NCBI GenBank assembly: GCA_018881555.1
Contig: JACAXG010000121.1
Location: forward strand, 1,245,717-1,309,716
Direction of reading: 5' to 3'
DNA: 64,000 nucleotides
DNA from: Amblyornis subalaris
Lineage: Eukaryota; Chordata; Aves; Passeriformes; Ptilonorhynchidae
The notes under the pieces are model-generated. The model searched no databases. It worked only from the letters and a program-made list of their open reading frames with translations, and was not told the DNA's origin. Below are positions 19,599 through 33,644 of the stretch, in pieces. Within the stretch, counting starts at the first letter, position 1; every line of letters starts with the position of its first letter. The translations under genes were made by a program, and so were the position numbers.

Positions 19599-22500
19599 GA
19601 GTCAGTCTTAAAAAATTCGGTGTTGAGACATTTCAGTCTCCCTAACCCTTACTCTGGTTACAGATGTGGGAATTAAGTACATGCTGTGTGGAACACCCAG
19701 ATTGTTTTCCCCCCAAGTGATCAGACTTTCATAGGTGATTTTATTTGGTCACTGGTGTGCAAGGAATTTTATGGCACTTCTATCTGTAATTCCATGAAAT
19801 GCCCAGTTCAGTCTTGTGTATACCAACAAGTGATTACACCCTTCCTTGTCATTAAACGACCTGGGAAACACCTTCCAGCCCTTCAGACAGCCACAATGGA
19901 GAATGAGCTTTTGTTTCCTCTGAACACTGAGTTTCCCTGAGGATGCAGACCAGAATTTATAGGATTTTTANTATGTCCCAAGTGAACTTTAACGTTGTAA
20001 TTGATTTATACTAACAAAAACTGACTGCAAACTCGACTCCANTGCAGTCAGTGAGAATCTTTGCCTTCAGTGTGGCAAAGATCAGTATTAAAAATAAATG
20101 CAAGATGACTGTTAATACTGAAGTTCAAGGCAGAAAATGGGCTGGGTATAAATCCTCTCTGCAGACAAGCTGTATTTTTTTCCTTGTTCTTCCTCTGCCA
20201 TTATCATTGTACAGATTTATGGGCATTTAGATATATAAATCAACACATATTTAATTCACACAGGCTGCAGATGAGATCATCCTAACACAACTTGCTTTGT
20301 CACTTGTAGACACAGGAATGCATCTCTTAATAAGTACAAACTTTCTAAATGTTGTAGCTTCTTAGGAACTGACAGATTAAAGTCATGTACAGCTNTTAAT
20401 AGTACAGAAGCAAAAAAAAAGGCAGCAATGCTCACATGCTGCACTCAAGGTTGGTTAATGGCACAGAGAACAAGTCAGATTCAAAAACAGCATTTGGGCA
20501 AGAAGTTTGTGTCGAAACAATGAAATTAGTTCACATTTCATGTGGTTTATTTCATAGGTAAAAATACAGCCAAACAGTTCTCCAGTGTTTCGACTGAGAA
20601 TGAGGTGTGTTTCTGTGGTCTCGGAGATTATGTCTTCAAAGAGTTTTTAAAAAGTGTTTCAGCATCTTGGTGGAAATCCAAATCATAATCTTAGCTNAGG
20701 GATGCAGGTGTCCACATTTTAAAATTATTATAAAAGGCTTTGCAAAAGGTGTAAATTACTGTACAGTCTTAATGATGGGCATTGTCACTGCTCCCTTTCA
20801 TGATGGATGGGTTCATTCCCTGGTTCAAACACTGCAGTCCTCGGGAGCTGTTCAGGAGGAGNTGGACATAACAAGAGGTTAATTGCGTGAGCTTTGATTT
20901 TGAAATATTGGCCTAGAATTGATTTATACATGTTTGATTTTGAGCTGGAAAGAGTCTAACCAATGATTTTTTTTAAAAACAAGCACTTGAAAAATACATG
21001 CTGTGAATGGGAGGATGTTGTCATTTTTTTTAATGACCTAGCATTTTCTTGCAGAAGGATCCCTGCTTTACTGGTACCNCTAATGATGTGATAGTGCAGC
21101 ACTGTCTTGAGAAAGTCCAGGGCTACTCCAAACCAGGCTGTTTGTATCTGGCACAGTACAGCACCATCAGCACACCAGCGAATCCCAGAAATAATCCAGT
21201 TACAGTGGCAAAGCCCACNAGAGCAACTTAATTGGCTTGTCTTCCACCACCTACCTCCAGATCCAGCTTGGGATTCTCCACACAGCATTCCCAGTATGGT
21301 GTAACCCTAGGTAAACATAGCCTTAAAGCTTAATCTGGCAGATATTTTAATGTAAGTAGCTTTTATTCTGGACTAGCTCTGTTTAGAATTATCCCCATGT
21401 TTAAATAGATATTTGCACTTGGAATGGACAAGGTAGAATTAAACTCCACAATTAAATTGCTGCTTTAGTTGGTGGTTAAGTGGAAGCTCGTGGCAGCACA
21501 GTAATTCTGCACTGGAAATAAAGAAAGAGACAAAATAAGAAAAACAGGTGGAGCTACAGGCACAAAAAAATTAATCACTTCTTAGCAAATGCACACAGCA
21601 TCTTAATTATAATGAGCTACTTGTAAAATTATAGTTAAAAATCAAATGGAAGTGATCTGCACCTCAATTTTAAACCTAATTTGATTTTCAGTGCAACAAT
21701 TTTAGCTGAAATATTTCTCAAAGAAACACACAGGATCGTTAACATTACAAAAATATTAGTAACATTTTCTTAAGAATGTATCTGAGTAAACACTAATAAA
21801 TTGCTGAGTTCTTTCTGCATCAGAGACAACACTTGGGAGTTCAAGGACCTTTTGCTGGAATTCCAGGACAAATGTTAATGATGAGCTGAGCAGAGCTTCT
21901 ACTGTGGAAATAGGAAAGTTGGCTGAAGAGCAAAGCCAGGATAAACATGTGGATTCAGCCATCGTTTAGCTTAAGCAAAGCCACACAGAAATAGCTGCAA
22001 ACTTTACGAAGCAGATGTGACTTCCCTTCTGTAAGCTTGGGATACCACTTCCAGATTTTTAACNTTGCCTATTGCTCCTCAATGTTACAGCAATTCTTGT
22101 GATTGCTGTGTATTTTTAGCAATTCACTTNCTTCCCTAAAGCCCCCAAACTGAAATAGAAATGTCTTCTAGACTTGCCTGTTGAAACTGTCACTGCAAGT
22201 GGGAATAAGGGAAAGAGTCCTGGAGCCAGAAGGAGACTGAGGAAGGGAGCACATTTCTGTTCACAAGGAGNGAGTCTCTCCACAGAATGAAAGCTGATCC
22301 TTTGCTGCTGAAGTTGGTGGTTTTTTCCAAATAGGTGAGATCTTTATGCACACGTGAATTGTAAGGAAAATTAAGACTAATTGTCAGCTGGAATTTCAGT
22401 CGCCCAGCTGGGATTGCTCCACGCTTTCCTCNAGCCTTTCTGTGGGAAAGGAGTGGGTTTAGTACTCTCCCTTGGCTTGTGCTTTCAAAGTGTTTGATGG

Positions 22501-25034
22501 AGTGATGTGCTGCCTCTGGCTGCACTTCCATGAGAAGTGAGGGCCTAACCCTCTCACACTTGAGGAATATCTGCTCTTGAGTCGCTTGCACGTACCTGTG
22601 GTTTTCCATATGCAGGAAGTCTTGGTGTGNAGATGAGTCCAAATTAAAACAGACACATACTCAACAAGAGTGACACTTTCATGCCTGAGTGTTGTGTCCT
22701 ACCCCCAGTCTCCCTGTGTGTTGTAGCAGTGGTAACTCAGTGCCTCACCTCATCTGCCTTCNGAAATAAGGAGGATTCCAACAGGTTTTTACTTAGTCTT
22801 CACAAAGAGAAACCTGGCGTGAGACTGACTTAATCTACAAAATCTCATTATCTGGGTTTTCGTTTGGGGTTATTTGTCAGTGCCGTGGCAGAATTACATC
22901 ACTTAAATGAGTTTAATGCTGAGAATGGGAATTAGGCCATCAAATCTGAAGCCCTGCTAAGATAGAATGGGTGTTACTGCTGTTTGGAGCCCACAAAGTC
23001 TCATGGATGTGGGGGTTTTACCTATAGGTCTGGAAAGGGAGGTCTTTTTTTCTTAATCTTTTACTAATGCTGAAATAACCTGCTTTGTTTCCTCACTTAG
23101 GTTGGTGTCAAAGGGTGCTATGCAGAGGAGAGATGTTTGTAATTCTTGTTTCTGAGAGCCTCTGGGTAAAAGGTGATGCCTGCCACCAGTTCTTCTGAGA
23201 GCAGGCAGGAAAGAGAAAATGCCAAGCTGAGACAAAACAAGCTAGGAAGACTCGCGGGACTGTGATTCCTCAGGTTTTTATTTGAGAACCAGTCAGGACT
23301 CTAGAGCTAAGGTCAAAAACCTATTTGCTATTTTCATTGGCATGATAAGGCTGAAACCAGCAACCATGCAAAGCTCTATGGCTCATAAAACCCCATGATT
23401 TTGGGTATGGGGAGTGAGTGAGTTGTTCTGAGTGCAGCAGCTTTGCTCCTCCGCACTGGNTGGGGAGATGGATGAATTCCAGTGCTTTAACATCAGCGTC
23501 TACAACGTCATTTGCCCTCACAATGGCTACTGAGAGTCGTTCCTCAGCCTCACAAGGAGCTAGAGCAGGCTCCTTAGGCACGCTTTGAATTCAAAGATGG
23601 GTGTTGGTGCAGATGCTTTTGTAAACCCATGAAAGAGAAGGAAAATACNAGAGAGCTCTTCCACTGCTGTTTTTATTCTACCTTACATCACATATACAAG
23701 GATACTGAATTCAGCAATTGTGCACTTTAAACAACTAGCCTGCTGCTTGGCATCTCTGTTTAGTTTCTCAGCTTTGCAACCTGGGTGACCTTTGGACTTC
23801 ACTTCATGCTGTTGTCTCTGTTTCCCACCTGTGAAAACACAGCTCAAAGCACTCCACACTTCAAAGGCCTTTCCTTGAGAATAATCACTTTGCTGTTACA
23901 GTAAGAACAACCATAAAGTGCTCAAAGCAGAGGGGAAGGCTTCTCCTACCTGGGAAGGCTGCACAGATGGAGAGTTAATAATTGCCAAATGTGATTATTG
24001 TCAAGCTGAGGCTGCATTTCTGAGCAATGTACAGAGCAGACAGTTAATGCCATAAGGAAATCAGTGTTATAGCTTGTACTGGAGCTCAGGTATGGGATGG
24101 AAAGTTCTTGCCCATTTGTTAATGAATTAGTGTACCATTAGAATAAAACAATAATGAGGAATTTCAGAGAACACTGGAGTGGCCAGACTTCAAGGCCTGG
24201 AGAAGCTGGTTGTCTCCTGCTGTTGGTTCTCCTTGCCTGGTAAGGAATGCTGCTGCAGCCTCAAAGTGATGATTTTGTTGGTAGTTCTTCTTGAAAAGCA
24301 AAATAAGCATAATGAACCAAACTCGAGTTTGAGAAGCTGAACTTGCAAGCAGCGACACCCTTTTTCAGCTTGATTAATTAAAATTTAATCAATAGCTGGG
24401 ACACAGCTGCTGACTAGAAAACCAGCATATGGAGCTGATCTGTGATCGTCTGAAGAAAATAAGAACTTGTGCACNCATTAGCCCTGCACTGCTGTTACAT
24501 CAATCGCTGTTTATATTTAAATCTCATCAGATTGACAGCGAGTCTGAGTTCTTACTGTGACTTGACTTTTGAAGGTTTCTGGAGAAAACGGCATGTGGAG
24601 ATGAGCTTTGTGCTATCTATAGGATTTCCTGTCTCACAATAGCCCACCCAGCTGTCTTCTCTATAGCTGAGTATTCATCCCCAGCTAATGATGCACAGAA
24701 GCAGTAATTCTGCAGTGCAGCAGAGTGCCAATGGCAGCTGTAGATTTTCTATCCCCCCTTTAGTGGGGGCTTTACTGTCCCACTACAAGGAATTGTCTGG
24801 CCAAAGTGCACTTCTTGCAGGTTTACCTGGGTCATTGCTGGGTTTGTACTCGTAATTGTTCCCTTAGGTGATTTCAGCACACGTTCCCTGCGCTGTGTAA
24901 AGTGATGTTGTTCCCTAAGGCTGAGAGGGGTTTGAAATCTCTAGGAGGAGGAGGCTGTGTGTAGAAATACCTGGTTCTGCACACTTCTCTCAGTCAGATA
25001 GACTTAACCTCTATTTTGCTCCTGACCTTGATGA
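19599..25034. other. Intergenic, no gene seen
   Basis: This is 5.4 kb of non-repetitive, mostly AT-rich sequence. Many open frames of 60-150 codons occur by chance, several interrupted by N. None shows domain motifs, codon-periodic composition or paired splice sites. I looked for an SMCO2-like coiled-coil gene, expected here by mammalian synteny, and did not recognise one. Confidence 0.5.
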
Positions 25035-25035
25035 T

Positions 25036-25397
25036 CACAGAATCACAGAACCCATAGGATGGGGTTGTCAGGGAAGTCTGGAGGTCACCTAGTCCAAGCC
25101 CCCTGCCCGAGCAGGTTGCACAGGGTTGCATCCAGGTGAGTTTTGAATCTCTCTAGAGAAGGAGACTCCACACCGTCTCTGGGCAGCCTTTTCCAGTCCT
25201 CTGTCACCCTTACAGTAAAGAATTTTTCCTCACATTCAAATGGAACTTTCTGTGTTCCAGTTCATGCCCATTGGCCCTTGTCTTGTCACTGGGCACCACT
25301 GAAGANAGCCTGTCCCCATCTTCTTGACACCCACCCTTAAGATATTTGTATGTATTAGTAATATCCCATCTCAGTTGGTTCTTCTCCATTCTTCATC
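25036..25397 (-). mobile_element. CR1 LINE 3' end, antisense
   Basis: Reversed CR1 with cacagaatcacagaaccca, cctagtccaagccccctgcc, gagaaggagactccacacc, ctctgggcagccttttccag, and cccattggcccttgtcttgtc. The sequence differs from the neighbouring copies and belongs to another CR1 subfamily. Confidence 0.94.
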
Positions 25398-28300
25398 AGC
25401 AGGTATTACTGTCCAGACAGCTACTGTGATTAAGGATTAAGGGATTCTATAAAAAAATCCCACCTCTTGCTAAATGAGATTCCTGAAGTCAGGACTTTCA
25501 GTGCCTTGTTTACTCCCAAGGAGCTGAGCAGTGCTGCCCTTGAAAGAGTCATCCAGAACATTCCCACCAGACAGAACCCAGATTAGGCTAGATGTTGGTC
25601 CTGATTACCAGAAAGTGGGAACTGAAGATTCACCATGGTGTGTGTGGCAGAGGCTGGGAATGTGCAAGGAACCCCAGTGGGTCATAGGGGGATCCTCCCT
25701 GGGTACTGCACCTGCTCTCCAGCCTGCAGAGCCACAGAAGATCACAGCAATGGCATTGTCTTTCTCACATCTGGCCTAGTATGTCACCAAGGGGAACCTT
25801 TGCTGTAACTGACAGATAGGGATGGCCAAAGAGACAGGTAGATNCCCAGTGAGTGCACCGGTGCACATGCAGGGAAATGTTATTCCAGAGTTTGTCCTGG
25901 CTTCGCTTCAGAAACATCCCCTGCAGACCTGCCTGCTCTGGTGGGTAATGCTTCTCTTTAAATATCATTCTGTGCTAGTTTGACATTTCCCCCTCCTGCC
26001 AGCCACAGAGCTTGTCTAGAAAGCCGGAGGGGCTTTTTTTTTGTGAAGTGGGAGCATTCAAGCAGAGAGGCAGATCTGCTGCAGGGCACCAACAAATAAA
26101 TGATACCAGCCCTCACCGAACATAGTGCAGATGGAAATTTCAGCTGTCAAAGAGATGTACTTGTTCCTCCTGTGCCATCAGGGTATTTACCTCACGAAGG
26201 CAGAGGCGCTCTGGTGTCCTGCAGCTGTAGGTTCTTGCCTTCGGGAGCTGCTTATGNAGGTTTCAAACAAAAAGTAAGTATCTACAACAGGTTACAAGAA
26301 GGGATGGAGGAGAAAGACAGGGGTAATAGGACTGGAGATTGCCATTGTGTCTCTTGGCATCTCTTCTAGCAGAGATTCGTTTCTGGTTTTTGTTCAAAAT
26401 GACAATGTCCTTTCCCTCTCAGTACCCCTCCTTATCCTGCCCTGCTGGAGGAGCTGCTGCCCTTGGCCCAGGCATTGTGGGGGACGTGGGGATATGTAAA
26501 CCAGCTTTTCCCGTAGTGTTGGAGCCACTAGAAAGGGTGTGTGTCCATCTGAGGGGCACGTGAGCACAACACCTCCCAGCGTGAAACTGTCCTAAGCTTG
26601 TCCTCCCCGTTGGCTTCCTCCCAGGCTCCCTGCTCTCGTTCTCATCCTCCCCACAGCATTAGCCTGCAGAGTCTCAGTCAGCCGTTTTCACAATAATACT
26701 TTATTGATGCTGGAATCAGATCATTATTTACAGAGATCACTTCCCCCTGTGACACTCCAAAAAGCTACTGGCAGGCCTGCACAGCATTCGGGCCAGCTCT
26801 TTCCCCGAGGAAAGCNAATTCCAGGTTAAATCCATCTTGAGACCTGAGGCAGAGGAGGGGATGTGAGCTCCAAGCAGAGCAAGAACTCACTTCCAACACC
26901 CCCTCTTTGGGAATGCTGTGGCTACCTTTGGGTTGGATGAGACAAATTTTTTGAAGCTGCCCGAAACTCATGTTGGCTGAAGTCACCGGGGGNCCATGTC
27001 AGTCTCTCAGTCCTCCTTTGATGTGTGTCTCCCAGCTTGTTAATGCAGGCGCAATCAGCTGCATAATTTTCATGAGAAGCAGGAGTNCAGCTCGCTTTAA
27101 TGTCTTCCTACGTGCAAAATATGACATGTTTAATTTAAAAATACCCCCACATATTTAATGCAGCTTTGGCAGCTGGTGGCCCACACTGATCGCTGTAGCC
27201 AGTGGGGATCCTGTGGGCTGAATGACAATGGGAGACACGAAAGGCCTGTGATTTTTAAGTCCTTTTTCCGTCATACTTCACCATAAGAAATGCAAGATAG
27301 TTTGTCCTGNGTTACTGGAACATTCCCATGATCTCTTGTGCTTGCAGGAGAGGGCGAGCTCAGTTTGTNCCTGCAGGAACAGGCCTATGTATCACATGTT
27401 TATTTATTACATGTAACTAGCCTGGCAGAACATTACGAGTGTGCTGTCCACACAAGAAACCATGCAGAGCTCATCACTGTATGTTTTTCATAAAACTTAG
27501 CTGACTTAGGCAGATCGTTTGCAGCCAGTGAATCAAAGTGCCTGCTGCTGTTCAGTATCCCTCAAAATGTAATCATGAAGAGAGGTGGCACTTTCATTCC
27601 TCGCTTTTATTCACAGCTTAGCCAGGAAATTTGGTGTTTAGTCCCCAGTTAGTTCCTCGGCTTTGAACTTATTGCTATTTCTGTTTCAGATTATTCAGCT
27701 TGTTCAGCTTCAATATCCTTTCTGCACATGTAGAAAAATCCCTTTTATCAAAAGCTGGTTCACTTCAGCCAATTCGTGTTCCAGATGTTCAGATGGTAAT
27801 TCCATCAGCTTGGTTGATTTTGTNTTCTTTAAAACTTTAGTAGGAAACGTTTATGATTTTCACCTTGAATTTTATTTCATTNATTTAAAAAATATATATT
27901 AAACTTGTGTTTTAATACTCAGTGTAAGAATTTCACGCTTTATTTTAAATAGGCTTACATCTTAAGTAGGCTATTGAATTATTAATGNATCTAGTTTAAG
28001 TGTTTACTTATGTATATGTAAAAGTAGAGACACACACTTTAAAAGAAGACAAGATTTTTAAATATCATCCAGCCTGAAGCCCTGATTTCTAAACATTAAG
28101 GGGGACTTTCGTGTTTGCAAAACACTTGCCAAAACATAACGGTTACTTCTGACTTCTGTTTTATCTGAAATGTGAAAACATCATTCCTTGGATGCCTGAG
28201 ATGGACTGAAACATCTTTTAATGTTCCCTGTGCGTGTTTGGTGTATTAATTAAAGGCCTCATAGCCAAACTTCCTGCCATTTTTGTTTGAATTTTCAGGT

Positions 28301-29420
28301 GGTTTATGTACAAATATAGCAGTGCTATATGTCAGTACACAAGAAGTAATCTGAGTAAGAGGAAATAGAGACTAAATTATTTGGAAATGCTTACATAGTT
28401 TTTTCCAGAACCCAGGGAAAAAAAAAAAATATTCACAGTAACAACTTCGGTCACTTAAATTTGAAACTTTTTTAGGAACATTTTTAAGAGAAAATATTTC
28501 TTTTAGGAACCAAAGATGCTTTNCTAGAAGATGGATATGGCTGTTCTCTGCAATTGAAACAGACCTTCAGCTCGCAGGGGTCTTGATGACACCTGCATGG
28601 TGCACTGTTACCTGAATTAGAGGAGAGCTGTCTCTTTAAAGATGTTCTCAGAAGTTCTTGGCACGAAGACAAAACACATCAGGACGGCTGATGCAGGATC
28701 CCTCGCGCCTGTGCATTAGCAAATTGGGCATTAATGAGCTGATAGGGCTNGTAAAACGGTTCTGCAGGACGGCATTTAGCCAAGCAGACGTGACAGCCGC
28801 AGGTATTTGCGTGAAGCCAAGCTGCCNGAGGAGGTGTGCCTTCCCTCCTCGGGATGTAACGAATCTCATTTGAGATGCATGTTTGCTTATCTGCCCCTTC
28901 TGTTGTTTNGCTCTGCTCACCTGCTTTCTATGCCTTGCTTTTTCTGCTGCACGTGTCCTACCTTTCGTCACTCACAGCCCTGCCCACCCCTGCAGCGTGT
29001 GTCGCATCCAGCCTGTCTTGTCCTGTGAAGGACACCTAAAATGAATGCAGAAGGTACAGCTCAACAAGACTGAANGACCCCGCAGCCTGGCAGAGCTCCT
29101 GTGCTTTTTAGCTTTGCCACTGTCCCAGCCTTCACCTCCTCACTTGGTCTCCACAACCTTTTCCAGGCTAATCGGTGGATGAACACTTCAGAATTCCCAT
29201 GAAATAGCTTGATATTTACATTGTGATTTTCATAGTATTTTGCTTAACTGCTCTTTATTTCCTTTCATGAAAATCCTCAATATTCATCTCTTCATCCCAA
29301 GTGCATTGCTTGGTTTCTCTCAAAATGTCAAAGTCAACACTTTGTCCGGGATGGAAGTTAAAATGTTTAACCAGCTTTAACAGGGACACTGTTGAATAAG
29401 TGCAATCTGAAAAAGCAGAA
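25398..29420. other. Intergenic, no gene seen
   Basis: Mixed sequence, AT-rich around 27.8-28.4 kb. A CACGTG E-box occurs at 26557-26562. No exon or RNA gene was recognised. The stretch at about 25974 opens with tgtgctagtttgaca, which resembles an avian LTR start, but no matching LTR end was found. Confidence 0.5.
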
Positions 29421-29630
29421 GAAATTCTTCCCTGTGAGGGTGGGGAGGCCCTGGCACAGGTTGCCCAGAGAAGCTGTGGATGCCNTATCNCTGGAAGTGT
29501 CCAATGCCAGGTTGGANGGGGCTCTGAGCAACCTGGGACAGTGGAAGGTGTCNCTGCCCATGGCAGGGGTTGGAACAAGATGATCTTTAAGGTTTCTTCC
29601 AACCCAAACCATTCTACTATGCTATGAGAT
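29421..29630 (+). mobile_element. CR1 LINE 3' end, short
   Basis: It starts abruptly at gaaattcttccctgtgaggg and contains ggttgcccagagaagctgtg, ctctgagcaacctgggacag and gcccatggcaggggttggaa. It ends near ccattctactatgctatgag. Its internal sequence is very close to the copy at 19278. Confidence 0.95.
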
Positions 29631-30585
29631 CTAGATTTCAGCTGTGTNGTGACTTCAGTGAGCTATTCAGGCACTTTTGCAATGGGAAGAGGCAGCTATT
29701 TCTCCTGTTCACCAGAAGCAAACTGAAATTCAGTCCATCCTGCACACCTTCTGACAGGAATGCTGAAGGGTGATTTTAATTTTTAATCCCTTGTTTGTCT
29801 TATGGATGGTCCTCAAATCGTTTATTTTAGGCAAATAATGTGAATGTTTTAATTCTANAGGTTTAGTGAAGTTCTATTTATAAACTATTCCTACCAGCCA
29901 TACTCACTCAGACATGACTTACTCCCCACTTAAGCAAAATCTCTTTGTCTCTTCTTCTACTCAACCTTAACACAAAAAGACAGGGCTCACAAGTGAAGTG
30001 GAGAATAAAGATCATTTTGATGTTTTTTTCTAACCTAAAAAATAGGTATCTTCCGTGAATGAAAGCTTTATTCTCCACATTCCTAAGGTGTAAAATCTGT
30101 GGACAGAGAGAGAGGGAGACCAAAACCAGCAGTACCTAAATTGATGATCACCGTCTCTTTGTGCTCCCTTGGAGCTGTATTTTTACATGTTCCTCCCTTC
30201 TTTCAGGGCAAAATAATCCCTGTTCTGTGGTTGTCTGTCACTTTGCTTGGAGCATGGCAAGTTTTGTTCTGGCTGATACAGTCAGACAGCTCGGTGACTA
30301 CCCTAGTCAGCCCCTAAGACTTTGCTTATCACTTCTTGTCTCTCTAGAGCAGAAGATTCCAGTAATTTCAAGCGATTAACTTGCNTGGGTCCTGCCACCT
30401 GAAAGCGCTCCCTTCCTGCCCCACACNCGCCAGGACTGACTCAGCCTGGTCTTGCTTCCCACCTCGGTGAATCACCAGCAAAATGCTTTTCCAGAGAGGT
30501 CACCCCAGGAACAAACGTTGTGAACACATCTCGGGTAAATGGGAAAGCAAACACAGCTCCTGCTCCCGTCTGGGCAGGATGCTGT
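29631..30585. other. Intergenic, no gene seen
   Basis: Unremarkable sequence rising in GC towards the CpG cluster that begins near 30590. A tgactcagc AP-1-like motif lies near 30436. Confidence 0.45.
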
Positions 30586-30589
30586 CACC

Positions 30590-30880
30590 TTCCTCCGCGG
30601 CCCTCTCAGCCCTAATATTCAAGGAATGTTGAACCGGCGTTGTTTTCCGCTCCCCNAGGCCGGGGAAAGCCTGAGCCGGCCCTGACACTGACTCGTTGTG
30701 GGACCGCGGTTGTGTCTGCAGCGNGCCGGGCGCGGATATCCACGGCTCTGGAGTGGGGCTGGCACCGCTCCACGGCTGCTCCCGCCTGCGGCACCGCGGG
30801 GGCTGCGCGGTGGGAACGCACCCCTGCGGCTGCTCCGCATCGTTCCCTCCTCGCCGCGCGATTTGCACCGTATGAGAGTC
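30590..30880. promoter_or_regulatory. Orphan CpG-rich cluster, possible promoter or enhancer
   Basis: By hand count there are about 32 CpG dinucleotides in roughly 290 bases, in a neighbourhood where CpG is rare. GC content is high and includes ccgcgg, gcgcgg and cgccgcgcg strings. No consensus splice donor was found at its edges and no ORF is convincing. It could be a promoter of an unread transcript, an alternative promoter of the downstream gene, or a GC-rich enhancer. Confidence 0.5.
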
Positions 30881-33411
30881 TCTTAAGAAAGGCCCCTTAT
30901 GGCTGAACTAGTGCTGGGGAGCCCCGCTGGAAGGCTTTGGGGGTGCCTGTCAGCCTGGTTTTACCAGGACTGTAAAAACACTGCCTTTAGGAGCACTCGT
31001 GGTTCTTCATTACCGTCGAGAAGTCGATGCCAAGAAGGAGTCAAAAGATGTGCTTGGGTGTCTCAGAAACTCGAGGAAAATTTAAGGAAAATAGTCACAC
31101 AATTCCCCAGGCAATGAGAATGTGAAAGTCATTTTGGAAGGAATGAAAGCAATACGAGCTCAGAATTGATGGGAAATGAGAAGTGAGAGTTATCCTCGTG
31201 GTTGGGGACCAAAGCTTGGGTGTAGGATGTCATCACCAGCCAGGCAGGGATGAAGGGTGGCAGTGAGGTCAGCCGTGAATAACAGCGGGAGTTGTGCAAG
31301 GAGTGAGTTTGGCTGCGTCTAGGAGGAAAATCTCCTTCAGATTAGGCAGATGCTACAAACTTGAGTTTCTGGGAGGGTTGTTATGTCCTGCTGCGTCCAC
31401 CACGCCTGCTTTCCTCTGATAACATTTCACAGTGCTTCACAGACTCGGGTATTTGCCTTGCTGTGCCAGCCACGGGTGTATTTCAGTGGAGATGTGCTTA
31501 TCTGGTACATTCCAATGCGAGGTCTACCGGGAAAAGTTAGTGCTGGCACCTCTATGCCAGCTCCTGACTCCTCTGCTGAATGTTTTGTCCTGTGTCTGAA
31601 GCCAGACACTTTGAGTACCCAAAGGGCTCTTCAGCTCCATNGAGCATTGACTGTACCAGAAAGCAGCTCCTGAGCGTAACAATTCTCTGCTGACACAGAA
31701 ATCAAGAGAATGCTGTAAAAAGTACATCTGCATGAACCTAAGGAGTAGNTCAGCCCAGTGAAGGTACAGTTATGCATAAATTAGTGAGTGGGAGACCTCC
31801 AGGGAGAGGAAAAAAATGCTTGGTAGGCTAGCAGAAGTTTAAGAATGTAAAACTTTCTTGAAGTGTAATCTTTCCTTTCCTGCTTTCAATGACAGCAATC
31901 ATTCAAAGTAATGGGAAGACAATGGTCTGGAACACCCAATCTTTTCAAGCAGCTGTGCTATTGCCATTGTATGGATTCCTTCAGCTGAGCCTGATGTGAT
32001 TCCTGCTCGTGTCAGGAGGTTTTCTCTTGCTCACGTTTTACATAAAACATGCAGCTTCTTCTGCTTTGCAATACTACTTTTTGTGATTTCCAGATGCACA
32101 CTGACACATCTCTGAGTTCAGCTCAGTGTTTATGCTGCAGAAGTTTCTGCAGCTGATTACTTTTTCACCCTCATGGGTATGTGAAATTTCATGGAAAGCC
32201 TTCTTGTCCACTTGAAAAACAACTAGAGTTTGCTTTTTTCTTGGTTTTCGGGGGCTAATTTCACAAGGCTCCAGATGAAATACGCAAGACCGATCATCTG
32301 AAACTGGGCACCTGAAACAGTCCCAAGCACTGGAGCAGATTCTTAAATGGCCACCTGGTTTTTGGAAGGTTTAAACCAGAAACTTGGGGGAGAAACTGCT
32401 GTGTGAAGTACCTCAGCCCTGAATGGGCCTGTCTGCAGCAGAGCCAAGGGAGCATCTCTTCTATCAGTTCAGNGTGCAGGGCTTTTCTCAGTGTTTTCAA
32501 AGGCTGTGGGAAGACCCGGGGATGGGACAGCCGAGGTCAGAAGTTTGACTGTTTTGTGGGGGTACAGTTTGGGGGCATTTTGCACTTCAGCTGCCGTGGA
32601 TTAAGTGAATCCTTTGGGCACTGAATCTCTCCTCTCCTTTTTAGGAAGGAATTGGAGGAGGATTTAAACATGAGGAGAAAGGTTCAATTATGGATTTGAC
32701 AGCTAGAAATTGTTTGTGCAGTGCTTTGTCCCAGGACTGAACACGGTGTCATACCGGAGCTCAAGGCTCTGGCTGAAACAATTTGCTCCGTTGAGTATTT
32801 AACAATCAGGATACTTCAGGTAGCTGAAAGCCAGGACAGCTTTGACAGCCCAGCTACAATAGCTGGTCAGAAGAGCAAACATTTCCAAGATAATGGCTTC
32901 TAACAGTACAACTGTGCCGTTGCTGAGAGAGCGAATTCCAGCTCCCTCAAGTGAAATAAGCTACCCGGACAAAAGCGCGTTTTCTCTGCTTGTACCTCCA
33001 TCTGCACGAGGTGCTTTTGCTGGCACAGCTCTGCCTTCAGAGGATCTTATCTCATCTCAGCTCTGACTGACACAACTGTGCCGGNAGAGCCGGTGGTGGA
33101 GACCTGACCTGAAAACACCCCGGCTCGGCTTCGGGGTTAATACTCGGCTGGGAATAGAGGGACTCACCGAATCCACTTTCTGAGCTGTCCTGAAATGGAA
33201 AGCTGTGCACAGGCTGGGTGTGAAACCATTGTCCTTTGGGAGGGAGAGCCCTCGGCTCTTTCCTCTTTTGTGTTTTGGGGAGTGAGTTTGGTCTAAAGGA
33301 ACACCTTTGGGGCTCAACAAGGGGCTGAATTTATTAAAAAAAAAAATATTTAAAATTAGCTGTGATATATANGGCTTGTTATTGTATATCAGAGCCCTGC
33401 CTGTGAGCTAG
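30881..33411. other. Intergenic, no gene seen
   Basis: Mixed sequence without recognisable exon, repeat or RNA gene. A moderately CpG-rich patch lies at about 33060-33150 but is too short to call. Confidence 0.5.
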
Positions 33412-33644
33412 CACTGATAGAATCATAAGGAATTATAGCATGGTTTAGCTTGGAACAGACCTTAAAGATCATCTNGTTNCANCCCCTGCCATGGGCAGGG
33501 ACACCTTCCACTATCCCAGGTTGCTCCAAGTTCCATCCAGCCTGGCCCTGAACACTTCCAAGTACGGGGCATCCACAGCTTCTCTGCACAGCTTNTGCCA
33601 GTGCCTCACCACTCTCACAGGAAACAATTTTTTCTTAATATCAC
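33412..33644 (-). mobile_element. CR1 LINE 3' end, antisense
   Basis: Reversed CR1: tgatagaatcataaggaatt, cttaaagatcatct, cccctgccatgggcagggac, ccactatcccaggttgctcc, and acaggaaacaattttttctt. It contains several Ns and is preceded by an A-rich stretch (about 33336-33350). Confidence 0.94.

Noticed and set aside
19265..19645. 126-codon open frame
   Set aside because: It lies within a CR1 3' UTR and is repeat sequence, not a gene.
25974..26600. Possible second LTR starting tgtgctagtttgaca
   Set aside because: The start resembles avian LTRs, but no matching 3' end, target duplication or poly(A)/TATA arrangement could be identified.
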